A stretch of 21,975 nucleotides of DNA, taken from positions 1 through 21,975 of the IMG/VR virus record IMGVR_UViG_3300008448_000756. One strand, written 5' to 3'. The stretch comes from a virus. Below are positions 1-8,057 of this stretch, piece after piece. How positions within the stretch are numbered: the stretch's first letter is position 1; the number at the start of each line of letters is the position of its first letter. Position numbers and translations under genes: made by a program. Below the pieces are notes generated by a model. It had not been told where the DNA came from and ran no database searches. It saw only the letters and a list, made by a program, of their open reading frames with translations.

Positions 1-288
1 AGTGGGGCCCCTTGGGAAAATGCGAGGGTGATTCGGTGGCCGCAGGTAGCCCCAACAGAATCCAAAACAAAAATTTCAATGCCCTTGTATTTCCACTGAG
101 GGGGGCTACTACATATAGTATTGTGCCAGTAAGGTTTTGAAGCTACCGCTTTGTGACTACACCATGAGAACACGGGCAAAGATACTTAGGGTGTGTCTTT
201 AGGGCAACTTTTTACCTTCTGGTCAAATAATTCTTTTGTGGGATTTCAATAGCTTGTAAGATTCTTGCAAAAAAGTTGATTCTGCCCC

Positions 289-319
289 TTGACTGAGAGC
301 AAAAAAGCAGACCTATATA
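289..319 (+). promoter_or_regulatory. Candidate sigma70-type promoter for the rightward structural operon
   Basis: TTGACT (289-294) matches the -35 consensus at five of six positions. It is followed after 18-19 bases by TATAT/TATATA (313-319), close to the -10 consensus. It reads rightward towards the terminase genes about 340 bases downstream and lies just upstream of a structured leader. It is the best sigma70-like pair seen in the leader by eye; activity and start point are not shown by sequence. Confidence 0.45.
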
Positions 320-340
320 TAAGTAGGGGGTAGGGGGATA

Positions 341-424
341 ACTAAAGTTTCCTACTACAGTTCAAGCAGAGAGAAGAGAAAAAACAAAATCTCTGAACCA
401 GACACTGTAGTTCAAGACTTTAGT
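341..424 (+). other. Nested inverted repeat in the operon leader
   Basis: Three concentric complementary pairs lie in one 84-base stretch: ACTAAAGT (341-348) with ACTTTAGT (417-424), ACTACAGT (354-361) with ACTGTAGT (404-411), and CAGAGA (367-372) with TCTCTG (390-395), leaving a purine-rich apical loop. As RNA these can stack into one long interrupted hairpin just downstream of the candidate promoter. The hexamer TTCAAG also recurs directly at 361 and 411. It could be a leader RNA structure controlling stability or read-through, or a protein binding region; function is unknown. Confidence 0.5.
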
Positions 425-658
425 AGAGAACTATAGTATCACCGCTTACCAGTACAAAGATTGTGTTTTCTCTTTCCTCTTTGTCTGTTGTACAAGCGAA
501 GCGACTTGGACTACCCACTATAGTATAGACCTGATAGGTAATAACCTTTCAACTAGGTGAATCACTCTCAACCTTTTTGTAGTTGCACCTACCGATGTAG
601 GGTTATTTCCTAAAGGGTCTCTTTCTACTTCTGTAGTTACAAACGAAAGAACAACCAG

Positions 659-1045
659 ATGGCTCTTCCACTTCCGCATGACATTAAGATTGCCACTAAG
701 ATTCGGGCTGGCATTGCTGCTGGTGTCTCCATGAGAGTCATCTTTGATTCTGTAGCTACAATGAAGAATGCTCCGAAGTCTTATCAAACCTTCTACAAGA
801 TTTATCGTGATGACATTGCTGATGCTAGGGCTTCGATTCAAGAAGAGATTGGTTCTGTAGTTATCACTGCTGCTAGGGGTGGAGACATCAAAGCTGCTGA
901 ATTGTTCCTTCGTAGTCGTGCTGGTTGGAACCCAACTGTCAAGGTCGAAGAAGTCGAACCAGAAGACATTGCAGAAGACACAGGTGCTATTGATGACCTG
1001 TTGGCTCTCTTGGGTAAGAAGAAGCCAGAATCTCAGGACGAGTAA
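659..1045 (+). CDS. terS: Terminase small subunit (putative)
   Basis: This 128-residue protein sits immediately upstream of the large terminase, the standard place for the small subunit, which recognises phage DNA and hands it to the motor. Its central part (about 35-90) is rich in predicted helix and resembles small-terminase-like proteins; the tail from about residue 95 is highly acidic and ends in a charged stretch. No classical N-terminal helix-turn-helix is obvious to me, so identification rests mostly on gene order and size. The ATG at 659 is the only ATG after an in-frame stop at 611; its ribosome site is weak (GAAAGA). A gap of two bases separates it from the large subunit gene, suggesting coupled translation. 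Confidence 0.7.
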   Translation: MALPLPHDIKIATKIRAGIAAGVSMRVIFDSVATMKNAPKSYQTFYKIYRDDIADARASIQEEIGSVVITAARGGDIKAAELFLRSRAGWNPTVKVEEVEPEDIAEDTGAIDDLLALLGKKKPESQDE

Positions 1046-1047
1046 AC

Positions 1048-2430
1048 ATGTCTAAGAACGGCCTCCCGATTCATGCCGATGATCTTAGAGCAATGGGTGA
1101 AGATGTAGTAGCCCTCCTCTCGCAACTCCCACCAGAGAAAGCCGAAGAACTTATCTACACATGGGAGTTCTGGGCTAGACCCCAACAGATCGCACCCACT
1201 GGTGATTGGAACACTTGGTTCATCAATGCTGGTCGTGGTTTCGGTAAGACCCGTGCTGGTGTTGAGTGGGTACGTCATAAGGTAAAGAGCGGTAGCAAAC
1301 GTATTGCTGCTATTGCTGCTACCAACTCCGATATTGAACGTGTCATGGTCAACGGTGAGTCTGGGTTCCTAGCTAGATGCTGGAAGGGTGACAAGGATCA
1401 TCGTGGTAAGCCTTTGGGTAATCCCCAGTGGTCTCCTACTAAGCGTCTCCTGACTTGGGAGAATGGTGCTTACGTCCAGTTCTTCTCTGCTGAAGAGCCA
1501 GAGCGTCTCCGTGGTCCTCAGTTTGAGGCTGCTTGGTGTGACGAACTTGCTGCTTGGAATAAAGACCGTGACACATGGGACATGCTACAGTTTACCCTTC
1601 GTCTAGGTAAACATCCACAAGTTTGTGTGACTACAACTCCCCGACCTACCAAACTTGTCCGTGACATTATGAAGAACCCTAAGTCCATCGTGACCTACGG
1701 TTCGACCTTTGATAACTCTGCTAACCTTGCATCCACTTACTTGCAAGCAGTCAAAGACCAGTATGAGGGTACACGCCTCGGTCGTCAAGAACTCTACGCT
1801 GAGATCATGGATGAAGCCTCTGGTGCCTTGTGGACTAGAGACCTTCTGTCTAGATGTGAAGTAGAGGGTGTAGATGATCCTGTAGCCTTTGCTAAGACAC
1901 TTGCTCGTGTAGTTATTTCAGTAGACCCCGCTGTCACCTCCAATGCTGAGAGTGATATGACTGGTCTGATTGTGGCTGGTATCGACCTGAATGGTTGTAG
2001 CTACATCCTAGAAGATGCCACTGATCGTTATACACCAGAAGGTTGGGCCACTAAGGCTATCGACCTTTACCACCATTACGAAGCTGATAAGATTGTAGCT
2101 GAACGTAACCAAGGTGGTGATATGGTTAAGCACACCCTCCATACGGTTAATGAGACTGTTCCTGTCAAGCTAGTCCATGCCTCTCGTGGTAAGTTCGCTA
2201 GGGCTGAACCAGTATCTGCCTTGTATGAACGTGGTAAGGTCAAGCACCTCAAGGGTCTAGACGCCTTGGAAGATCAGCTAGTCCAGTGGGAGCCACTAGG
2301 TTCCATTGGTTCTCCTGACCGTCTTGATGCTATGGTATGGGCAATCACTGAACTTGCTCTCAAGGGTATCGCTAAACCAGAACTCCGCTTGGCCTATTCA
2401 GATGCGAAAGGTCTTATACCAAGAAACTAA
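1048..2430 (+). CDS. terL: Terminase large subunit (packaging ATPase/nuclease)
   Basis: This 460-residue motor packages DNA into the prohead and cuts it. The ATPase half shows a Walker A motif, AGRGFGKT at 61-68, a Walker B region ending in CDE at 164-166, and the TTTP coupling motif at 195-198. The nuclease half has an RNase H-like acidic set: SVDPAV with D293, AERNQGG with E352, and SPDRLDAMVWA with D424/D427. The arrangement matches the Terminase_6 group. An AGGA ribosome site at 1035-1038 lies nine bases before the ATG, inside the end of the small subunit gene. Length is normal and all motifs are intact. Packaging mode (cos or headful) cannot be read from the sequence with confidence. Confidence 0.95.
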   Translation: MSKNGLPIHADDLRAMGEDVVALLSQLPPEKAEELIYTWEFWARPQQIAPTGDWNTWFINAGRGFGKTRAGVEWVRHKVKSGSKRIAAIAATNSDIERVMVNGESGFLARCWKGDKDHRGKPLGNPQWSPTKRLLTWENGAYVQFFSAEEPERLRGPQFEAAWCDELAAWNKDRDTWDMLQFTLRLGKHPQVCVTTTPRPTKLVRDIMKNPKSIVTYGSTFDNSANLASTYLQAVKDQYEGTRLGRQELYAEIMDEASGALWTRDLLSRCEVEGVDDPVAFAKTLARVVISVDPAVTSNAESDMTGLIVAGIDLNGCSYILEDATDRYTPEGWATKAIDLYHHYEADKIVAERNQGGDMVKHTLHTVNETVPVKLVHASRGKFARAEPVSALYERGKVKHLKGLDALEDQLVQWEPLGSIGSPDRLDAMVWAITELALKGIAKPELRLAYSDAKGLIPRN

Positions 2431-2447
2431 AGTACACAGGTATTCTT

Positions 2448-3800
2448 ATGAAGAAACTAAGTGAAACAGCGGCTAAGATTGAACTTGGGGTCTCGGGCAA
2501 GAATACCTACACGGGTGACATTCGGGCTGACGAGTTTCTTCAAGAACTCCGTGGTAAGAAGGCTATCCAGAAGTACCGTGAGATGAGAGATAACAACGCT
2601 ATCGTTGGCTCCGTCATGTACGCTGTAGAACAGACCCTCCGTGACGTTAAGATCGAAGTTAAGCCTGCCGATGATAGTCCTGTAGCTAAAGCTGAAGCTG
2701 AGTTTCTACAGTCTGTCCTAGACGACATGGACCACTCCCTTGACGATCACATCTCTGAGGCTCTGTCGTACCTGACCTATGGCTTCTCTTGGTTTGAGGT
2801 GGTGTATAAGCGCCGTGAGGGTGACTTCCGTTCCCCCAAGAAAAACTCCAAGTACGAAGATGGTCGTATTGGTATCAAGAAGATCGCCATTCGTGCGCCT
2901 TGGACTGTCGAACAGTTTGAAGTAGACCCGAACACTGGTGAAATCCTCGGGATGTACCAAGAAGCTGCATGGGGCAAACGTCCCGCAATGATCCCCGTAG
3001 AGAAATCCGTTTACTACCGCACTACAAGCCTGAACAATGACCCCTCTGGCAGATCGGTACTCCGCAATGCGTATGTTAGCTACACATATCTCAACAAGAT
3101 ACAGAGTTATGAAGCCATTGCTATTGAGCGAGAGTTACATGGCGTGCCTATTGGCCGTATGCCTGCGGAGTATATGAGTGCTGATGCTTCTGTAGATCAA
3201 GCTGCTCTCCGCAATCAGTTTGACCGTATCCTTCGTGATCTGAAGCTGAATGAACAAGGCTATGCCCTGCTTCCCTCTGACCTTTATGTAGATGCAGACG
3301 GTAAGCCTACCAATCAGCGTCTCATGGACATTGAACTGATTACTGCAAATGGCTCTCGCTCCATCGACATTGATCCTGTTGTTAAGCGTTACCAGCACGA
3401 TATTGCTCGTAGCCTTATGGCTGAGTTTCTTATGCTTGGTAGCGGCAGTGGTTCTTACGCTCTGTCAAAGACTAAGACAGACCTGTTCCTCCGCTCACTC
3501 GAAAGCTACATCAACACGATTGTAGATGTCCTGAACAAGCAACTCGTAGAACGTCTGTGGCAACTGAATGGCCTTGATTGGTCCACGATGCCTAAACTTG
3601 TAGCTGGTGACGTTGCTCCGCATGACCTTCGTGAGATTGCAGCCTTCCTGCGTAATATTAACAACGCTGGTATCGAACTTCAAGATCATCCCGAAGTCGT
3701 CAGTGATCTTATGTCTATTGCTGAGATCGACTTTGATCGTAAGAAGTATGAAGAACGTCTGACTGCTGCACCTGTCGCAGAAGTTGTCCCTGAATCTTAG
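2448..3800 (+). CDS. Portal protein
   Basis: This 450-residue protein follows the large terminase directly and has features of the DUF935/Mu gp29-like and related portal families: an early REMRDNNAIVGSVMYAVEQ-type helix (about 45-63), an LSYLTYGFSWFEVVYKRR core (about 107-124), and a late helical stem and crown region with the glycine-serine-rich GSGSGSYALSKTKTD turn (about 331-345). Portals form the dodecameric ring at one capsid vertex where the terminase docks and the tail attaches. The ribosome site (AGG about nine bases upstream) is modest. It ends close to the next gene, whose ribosome site overlaps this stop. Identification is firm from order plus motif. Confidence 0.88.
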   Translation: MKKLSETAAKIELGVSGKNTYTGDIRADEFLQELRGKKAIQKYREMRDNNAIVGSVMYAVEQTLRDVKIEVKPADDSPVAKAEAEFLQSVLDDMDHSLDDHISEALSYLTYGFSWFEVVYKRREGDFRSPKKNSKYEDGRIGIKKIAIRAPWTVEQFEVDPNTGEILGMYQEAAWGKRPAMIPVEKSVYYRTTSLNNDPSGRSVLRNAYVSYTYLNKIQSYEAIAIERELHGVPIGRMPAEYMSADASVDQAALRNQFDRILRDLKLNEQGYALLPSDLYVDADGKPTNQRLMDIELITANGSRSIDIDPVVKRYQHDIARSLMAEFLMLGSGSGSYALSKTKTDLFLRSLESYINTIVDVLNKQLVERLWQLNGLDWSTMPKLVAGDVAPHDLREIAAFLRNINNAGIELQDHPEVVSDLMSIAEIDFDRKKYEERLTAAPVAEVVPES

Positions 3801-3811
3801 GAGTAAAACAC

Positions 3812-4540
3812 ATGCCTGATTGGGGACAATACATCCTTCGAGATAGCTACTTTTCCATCGCCCAAGGCCAGATTGATGGGTACTCTCTTGTCCATGTGAC
3901 TGGCTACAACCCTGATGTCGATTCTGGTGCAGATGAAACAGTCTGGGCTGCTGGTGGCCTATACCCTTGGTCCGTTTGGGACTCTAGCCGTCTGGTTACT
4001 GTAGTCTCTACATCTGCCCTAGACACTGGTTCTGTAGTCGTCTCTGGTTTGGATGCAAGCTACAACGTCATCTCCGAAGAGATTGATTGTACTGGGACCA
4101 GCCCGTCAACTGGCACTACTCAGTTCAGACGTGTCAACTCTGCTGTCTACAAGAATGGTGCATCTAACAATGCTGGTGCAATCACCCTGACAGCCAATGG
4201 CAACACTATCGGTCTTATTACGGCTGGTATTGGACAAACCCTGAATGGCATCTACACAGTCCCCGCTGGTCATACGGCCTACATCCTTACGGGAGACTTT
4301 AGCGTCCAGAGGGGTGAAGATGCTCAGGTTCGTTTCTTTGTTCGTCCCTTTGGTCAAGGCTTCCGCATCGCCCACATTAGTGAATGCTTTGAGTCTACTT
4401 ATCGCTACGACTTTATCGCACCTATCGCTATGACTGAGAAAACTGATTTAGATGTTCAGGCTTCCCTTGTAGAGACAAACAACACTCGTGCGACTACAAA
4501 CTTCTCTATCATTTTGGTGAAGAACGATGCCCTACAGTAG
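3812..4540 (+). CDS. Beta-rich virion structural protein, function unassigned
   Basis: The 242-residue product has no transmembrane segment and a composition rich in Ser, Thr, Val, Asn and Gly with alternating hydrophobic residues, typical of beta-sandwich virion proteins. A segment near residues 143-155 (NGIYTVPAGHTAYI) resembles a motif found in structural proteins of marine phages. It lies between portal and protease, where head-associated proteins occur, so a head fiber, head decoration or minor structural role is plausible. AGGAG at 3799-3803 gives a good ribosome site eight bases upstream. Its end overlaps the next gene by 14 bases. The function itself is inferred from position only. 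Confidence 0.6.
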   Translation: MPDWGQYILRDSYFSIAQGQIDGYSLVHVTGYNPDVDSGADETVWAAGGLYPWSVWDSSRLVTVVSTSALDTGSVVVSGLDASYNVISEEIDCTGTSPSTGTTQFRRVNSAVYKNGASNNAGAITLTANGNTIGLITAGIGQTLNGIYTVPAGHTAYILTGDFSVQRGEDAQVRFFVRPFGQGFRIAHISECFESTYRYDFIAPIAMTEKTDLDVQASLVETNNTRATTNFSIILVKNDALQ

Positions 4541-5363
4541 CAATGATGATCTGCCCAAGGCAGTACGAGGTAAACTCTCCCCTCACCAGCAATCAGTCTT
4601 CCGCAACGTCTTCAACTCTATGATGGAACAAGACGGTATGTCTGAGAGTAGGGCCTTCGCTGGTGCATACTCCCAAGCCAAGCAAGCTGTAGCTAAAGCT
4701 GAATACCAAGGCCGTGAGGTTGAACTCGACAAGCCCTTCCGTATGCCTGCTGGCTCTACCAAGAAGTTTGGTGTCTACGTCAAGTCTGGTGACAAGGTTA
4801 AGAAAGTTACCTTCGGTGATCCCAACATGGAAATCCGCCGTGACGATCCTGACGCTCGTAGGAATTTTCGTTCTCGCCACTCCTGCGATGCCGCCACAGA
4901 TAAGACAACTCCCCGCTACTGGTCATGCCGCATGTGGGAAGAAGGAACCTCGGTCTCTGAAATGACTAACAAAGCAGAAGTCCAGATCGAAGGTCAAATC
5001 CTTAAGCAGATGGATGAAGAGCGTTTGGCCTTTGGTTGGGCTTACGTCTCTACCGTCAAAGGTGAGGTTAGTCTGGATCACAGTGGTGAGTTTATTCGCC
5101 CAGATCAGATTGCTAAAGCTGCTACAAATTTTATGCTTTCCATGAGAACCGCCAAGGCTATGCACACTGGTGAGAAGATCGGGGAAGTTGTTCATTCCAT
5201 GCCCTTGACTAACGACATTGCCAAGGCATTGGGTATCCAATCAGACCGCGAGGGTTGGGTAATCGCACTGAAAGTTTATGACGATCAAGTGTGGCAGGAT
5301 GTTAAAAGCGGTAAACTGGCTGCGTTCTCGATTGGTGGACGAGCCTTGAAGGAGATGGTGTAA
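4527..5363 (+). CDS. ChaB-domain / XkdF-like capsid maturation protease (lacking its last core segment)
   Basis: The 278-residue protein shows three parts. Residues 1-55 match the ChaB pattern (MPYSSNDDLPKAV, then FNSMME and a conserved helix). Residues 75-140 carry the RRDDPDARRNFRSRH...PRYWSCRMW signature seen in many phage head proteins. Residues 150-278 resemble the XkdF / Peptidase_S78_2 family, with candidate catalytic His in AKAMHTGE (H213) and VVHSMPLT (H223) and Ser in AAFSIGG (S268). Such proteases cleave scaffold and capsid delta domains in the prohead. The reading frame stops ten residues after S268; the EVSLVD segment that normally follows is found at the start of the next gene. 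Stop and start overlap as TAATG. Confidence 0.75.
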   Translation: MPYSSNDDLPKAVRGKLSPHQQSVFRNVFNSMMEQDGMSESRAFAGAYSQAKQAVAKAEYQGREVELDKPFRMPAGSTKKFGVYVKSGDKVKKVTFGDPNMEIRRDDPDARRNFRSRHSCDAATDKTTPRYWSCRMWEEGTSVSEMTNKAEVQIEGQILKQMDEERLAFGWAYVSTVKGEVSLDHSGEFIRPDQIAKAATNFMLSMRTAKAMHTGEKIGEVVHSMPLTNDIAKALGIQSDREGWVIALKVYDDQVWQDVKSGKLAAFSIGGRALKEMV

Positions 5364-6196
5364 TGCCCACCGAACTCGTAAACTTGGAACTTGAGGAAGT
5401 TTCCTTGGTCGATATGGGCGATGACCCACTCGCTAAGGTTGCTCTCTACAAGCGCAGCCCGGAAGGGGAACACATGGATAACGAAACTAACGAAGAAATC
5501 CAAAAGGTTGATGAGACTAACGTCACTGACGCAACTGAAAAAGGCTATATGAAGGACGACATGAAGCCCGCCGATAAGATGGACGACATGGAAGACGACG
5601 AAGAAGAGATGATGGAAGACGATATGGAAGGCAAGAAGCCCACCCGTAAGTCTTGGAAAGCAGAGGCTCTGGCATTTGAAGATGTCAACAAGATGCTTCT
5701 GGAAGAGATCGAAACCTACAAGGCCAAGGTTGCTGAACTCGAAGCTGCTGTAGTCACAAAGGCTGCTCCTGCTGAAGAGATGATGGAAGTTGAAGGCGAA
5801 ATGATTGCCAAGTCAGCTATCCCTGCACCTATCCTGAAAAAACTAGAAGAGATGCAAAAGGCTGTTGAGGTCGAAGCACTCCGTAAACGCGCCGAAGAGG
5901 TACTCCCGAACTTCAAGGGTACTGCTGATGAGCGTGGTAAACTGTTGAAGTCTGTAGGCACCGACGAAGGTTTGCTTGCACTTCTGAAGGCTGCTGACGC
6001 TGCTTTTGCTGGTGTCTATCAGGAAGTCGGTAAGACCGATGCAGAAAACGACCTGAAAACTGCCGCTGAAAAGCTGAAAGACCTTACGAAAGCCTATCAA
6101 ACTGAAAAGGGCGAGAAGAGTTTCGAAAAGGCATATGCAGCTATTGTTAAAACCGCTCAGGGCCGCGCCCTCGTGCTTGAAACCTACAAAAATTAA
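5363..6196 (+). CDS. Scaffold-like head protein carrying the C-terminal segment of the protease fold
   Basis: Residues 1-31 read ELVNLELEEVSLVD...PLAKVALYKR, which in the S78/XkdF family normally follows the catalytic serine within the protease. The rest looks like an internal scaffold: a Met-Asp-Glu-rich stretch (about 64-90), a helical coiled-coil region (about 98-130), a low-complexity linker and a second helical domain (150-277), with high charge and little cysteine. The position just before decoration and capsid genes fits a scaffold. The ATG overlaps the preceding stop in a -1 frame (TAATG), so translation probably depends on reinitiation. Scaffold identity is inferred from composition and order; the protease-tail match is a pattern I recognise, not a search result. 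Confidence 0.65.
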   Translation: MPTELVNLELEEVSLVDMGDDPLAKVALYKRSPEGEHMDNETNEEIQKVDETNVTDATEKGYMKDDMKPADKMDDMEDDEEEMMEDDMEGKKPTRKSWKAEALAFEDVNKMLLEEIETYKAKVAELEAAVVTKAAPAEEMMEVEGEMIAKSAIPAPILKKLEEMQKAVEVEALRKRAEEVLPNFKGTADERGKLLKSVGTDEGLLALLKAADAAFAGVYQEVGKTDAENDLKTAAEKLKDLTKAYQTEKGEKSFEKAYAAIVKTAQGRALVLETYKN

Positions 6197-6211
6197 TAAG
6201 GAGCCTCTATT

Positions 6212-6577
6212 ATGGCATTTACGGAACGTATGGCTACCCGCACCTACACCTCGGGGTCGGCTGTTGCACAATTCACTTTCGTCTCTCTGGCTGCTGATGG
6301 TCAAGTTGACAACACCTCCGCTAACGCTCGTACCGATGGTGTGGCCTTGATGGCTGCTACTGGTGCTGGTGAAGCTATCACGGTTGCTTACGATGGTCGT
6401 GTGACTGTCCAAGCTGGTGGTACGATCAACCGTGGCGCTGCTGTTGCAGTTGGTACTTCGGGCAAAGCTAAAGCCGCTGCTTCAACCAACGTGATCGTGG
6501 GCTATGCTCTCGAAGCTGGTGTTGACGGCCAGATCATCACCATTGAACTGTCTCGCGCTGATAACGCTGCGGCCTAA
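6212..6577 (+). CDS. Capsid decoration protein (DUF2190-like)
   Basis: This 121-residue protein is rich in Ala, Gly, Val and Thr and shows alternating short beta strands. The segment EAITVAYDGRVTVQAGGTINRG (about residues 54-75) followed by IVGYALEAGVDGQIITIEL resembles the DUF2190 capsid cement family, small proteins that bind the outside of HK97-type capsids and stabilise them. It lies directly upstream of the major capsid gene, the usual place. AAGGAG at 6197-6202 is nine bases before ATG, a strong ribosome site fitting high expression. Part of its serine codons are TCG, as in the neighbouring capsid gene. Confidence 0.75.
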   Translation: MAFTERMATRTYTSGSAVAQFTFVSLAADGQVDNTSANARTDGVALMAATGAGEAITVAYDGRVTVQAGGTINRGAAVAVGTSGKAKAAASTNVIVGYALEAGVDGQIITIELSRADNAAA

Positions 6578-6604
6578 TCTAGTTTGAAATAAGGAACACT
6601 ACAA

Positions 6605-7612
6605 ATGGCTATGTTGACTCCCAGCGCCGTTCATATCGACGCACCGCTTACCAACCTGACGGTTGCCTTCCTGCAAGACGCTAACGGCTTTATCGCTGAC
6701 CGTGTTTTCCCGAAGGTCTCGGTCTCTAAGAAAACCGACAAGTACTACATCTACAACCGTGCAGACTTCAACCGTACTGGTCAAGTCCAAGCCCGTGCGC
6801 CCCGTACTCAGGCTCCTCGCGTTGGTATGACCCTCTCGACCGACACCTACTCGGCTGACGTGTACTCGCTGGCTACCGACTACGACTTCTTCACCTTGGC
6901 TAACGAAGATGCCGCTCTGGACATCCGCGCTGCTGGCGCACAGATGCTGACCCACCAACTCCTGATCGACCGCGAAATCAAGTGGGCTTCGTCCTACTTC
7001 GCTGGTGGCATCTGGGGTACGGACTGGGATGGTGTTGCCTCGTCGCCGTCTTCGGTTCAGGTCATCCAGTGGTCGGACTACACGAACTCGACCCCGATTG
7101 CTGACGTTACCAAGATCATGCGTACCGTGCAACTCAAGTCGGGTGGCTTCAAGCCCAACGTGATGGTTGTAGGTAAAGAAGTCCGTGACGTTCTCGTCAA
7201 CCACCCCACGATCCTTGCTCGTCTGAATGGCGGCGCTACCGTGACGAACCCTGCTCTGGTGACGGATGCCAAACTGGCTGAAATCTTTGGTGTGGAAGAG
7301 TTCATGGTTATGGAAACCGTGAAGAACACCGCCGCTGAAGGTCTGACCGAATCGAACTCGTTCATCGGTGGCAAGCTGGCTGGCTTCTACTACCGTCCCC
7401 GTTCTTCGGGCCTGATGATCCCCTCGGCTGGCTACACCTTCACTTGGGATGAACTGGAAGGCGCTTCGGGCCACGGCATTTCGATCAAGTCGTATCGCGG
7501 TGACTATCTGGCTATTGACGGTATTGCCGAAGTTCTGGAAGCCAACTTGGCCTACGACCACAAGGTTGTGTCGTCTGATCTGGGCGCTATCATCGACAGC
7601 GTTATTGCCTAA
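6605..7612 (+). CDS. Major capsid protein (HK97-fold, putative)
   Basis: The 335-residue product has the order and size of a HK97-type major capsid protein: an N-terminal arm (IADRVFPKVSVSKKTDKYYIYNR, about 31-53), a central peripheral domain, and a C-terminal segment with FYYRPRSSGLMIPSAGYTFTW and a trailing beta-rich domain. No long cleaved delta domain is evident upstream of the arm, so any scaffold is separate (previous gene). The ribosome site AAGGA is about ten bases upstream. Codon use is strikingly distinct from neighbours: 19 of 26 serines are TCG, and CTG, ATC, GAC and TAC dominate, as expected of a gene under strong expression selection. A long - strand frame inside it is an artefact of this bias. 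Confidence 0.9.
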   Translation: MAMLTPSAVHIDAPLTNLTVAFLQDANGFIADRVFPKVSVSKKTDKYYIYNRADFNRTGQVQARAPRTQAPRVGMTLSTDTYSADVYSLATDYDFFTLANEDAALDIRAAGAQMLTHQLLIDREIKWASSYFAGGIWGTDWDGVASSPSSVQVIQWSDYTNSTPIADVTKIMRTVQLKSGGFKPNVMVVGKEVRDVLVNHPTILARLNGGATVTNPALVTDAKLAEIFGVEEFMVMETVKNTAAEGLTESNSFIGGKLAGFYYRPRSSGLMIPSAGYTFTWDELEGASGHGISIKSYRGDYLAIDGIAEVLEANLAYDHKVVSSDLGAIIDSVIA

Positions 7613-7633
7613 CTAGCATAAGGAGTGGGAGAG

Positions 7634-8041
7634 ATGACCCGACCGTTTCTCCCCTTCTTCAATCCTTCCCGTCCAGTGTTTGTCAAACAACATGGCATTC
7701 AACTGGCGGGTAAGGTTTGGAAGAAGGGTGATAGATTTAACTGGGAGTTCTTCGGAACCCCACAGGAAGTTATCCAACAGTTGTTCTTCAATGACATGCT
7801 TCACCACAATGAAGAGTTAGAAGAGGTAGCTGCTAAGAAAGTTTCCATTGGCGATGGTCTTGAGGAATACTCAGTTGACCAACTACACCTTCTTGTAGCC
7901 AATATCAATGGCAAGGTGAAAGCCAAGACAAAGAATAGCACAGAGTTCATGCAGAAGAAGTGTGCCACTAGTAAGATCAAAGATAAACAGATTGGTCTTA
8001 TTCGTCGGTGGCGTATCTCCTACGGGGACTTAGAAAACTAA
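7634..8041 (+). CDS. Hypothetical phage protein between capsid and connector genes
   Basis: The product is 135 residues from the ATG at 7634, preferred over a GTG at 7625 because AAGGAG (7620-7625) is eight bases upstream of it. The N-terminal half contains VKQHGIQLAGKVWKKGDRF and WEFFGTPQE, the middle is acidic and helical, and the C-terminal part is strongly basic (about residues 94-130, with several Lys and an IRRWRISYG run). No membrane segment or signal peptide is visible. Its position between capsid and connector suggests a head or neck role, but I do not recognise the family. Confidence 0.6.
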   Translation: MTRPFLPFFNPSRPVFVKQHGIQLAGKVWKKGDRFNWEFFGTPQEVIQQLFFNDMLHHNEELEEVAAKKVSIGDGLEEYSVDQLHLLVANINGKVKAKTKNSTEFMQKKCATSKIKDKQIGLIRRWRISYGDLEN

Positions 8042-8057
8042 TTGATGAGGCGAACAA

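Larger units (their letters stand above)
1..658. other. Non-coding leader region upstream of the terminase genes
   Basis: No convincing gene is visible on either strand: ATG-started frames close within about a dozen codons, and the longer - strand frame at its right end is antisense to the small terminase gene. The stretch holds an 8-base palindrome GGGGCCCC (4-11), an inverted pair GTAGCCCC/GGGGCTAC (46-53 and 102-109), a sigma70-like promoter (289-319), a tandem TAGGGGG pair (324-337), a nested inverted repeat (341-424), three TATAGTAT words (114, 432, 519) and three TGTAGTT words (406, 579, 632). Lying just before the terminase genes it may carry late-gene control signals and possibly the packaging recognition site; that role is inferred from position only. 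Confidence 0.6.

Noticed and set aside
517-530. Resemblance of CACTATAGTATAGACC to a T7-type phage promoter
   Set aside because: Only the core CACTATAG matches, the upstream specificity part does not, and no single-subunit RNA polymerase gene is visible in the window.
6599-7561. 320-codon open frame on the - strand inside the capsid gene
   Set aside because: Lies fully antisense to a well-supported capsid gene; openness follows from that gene's biased codons (few TCA, TTA and CTA triplets), and the product is low complexity with no recognisable family.
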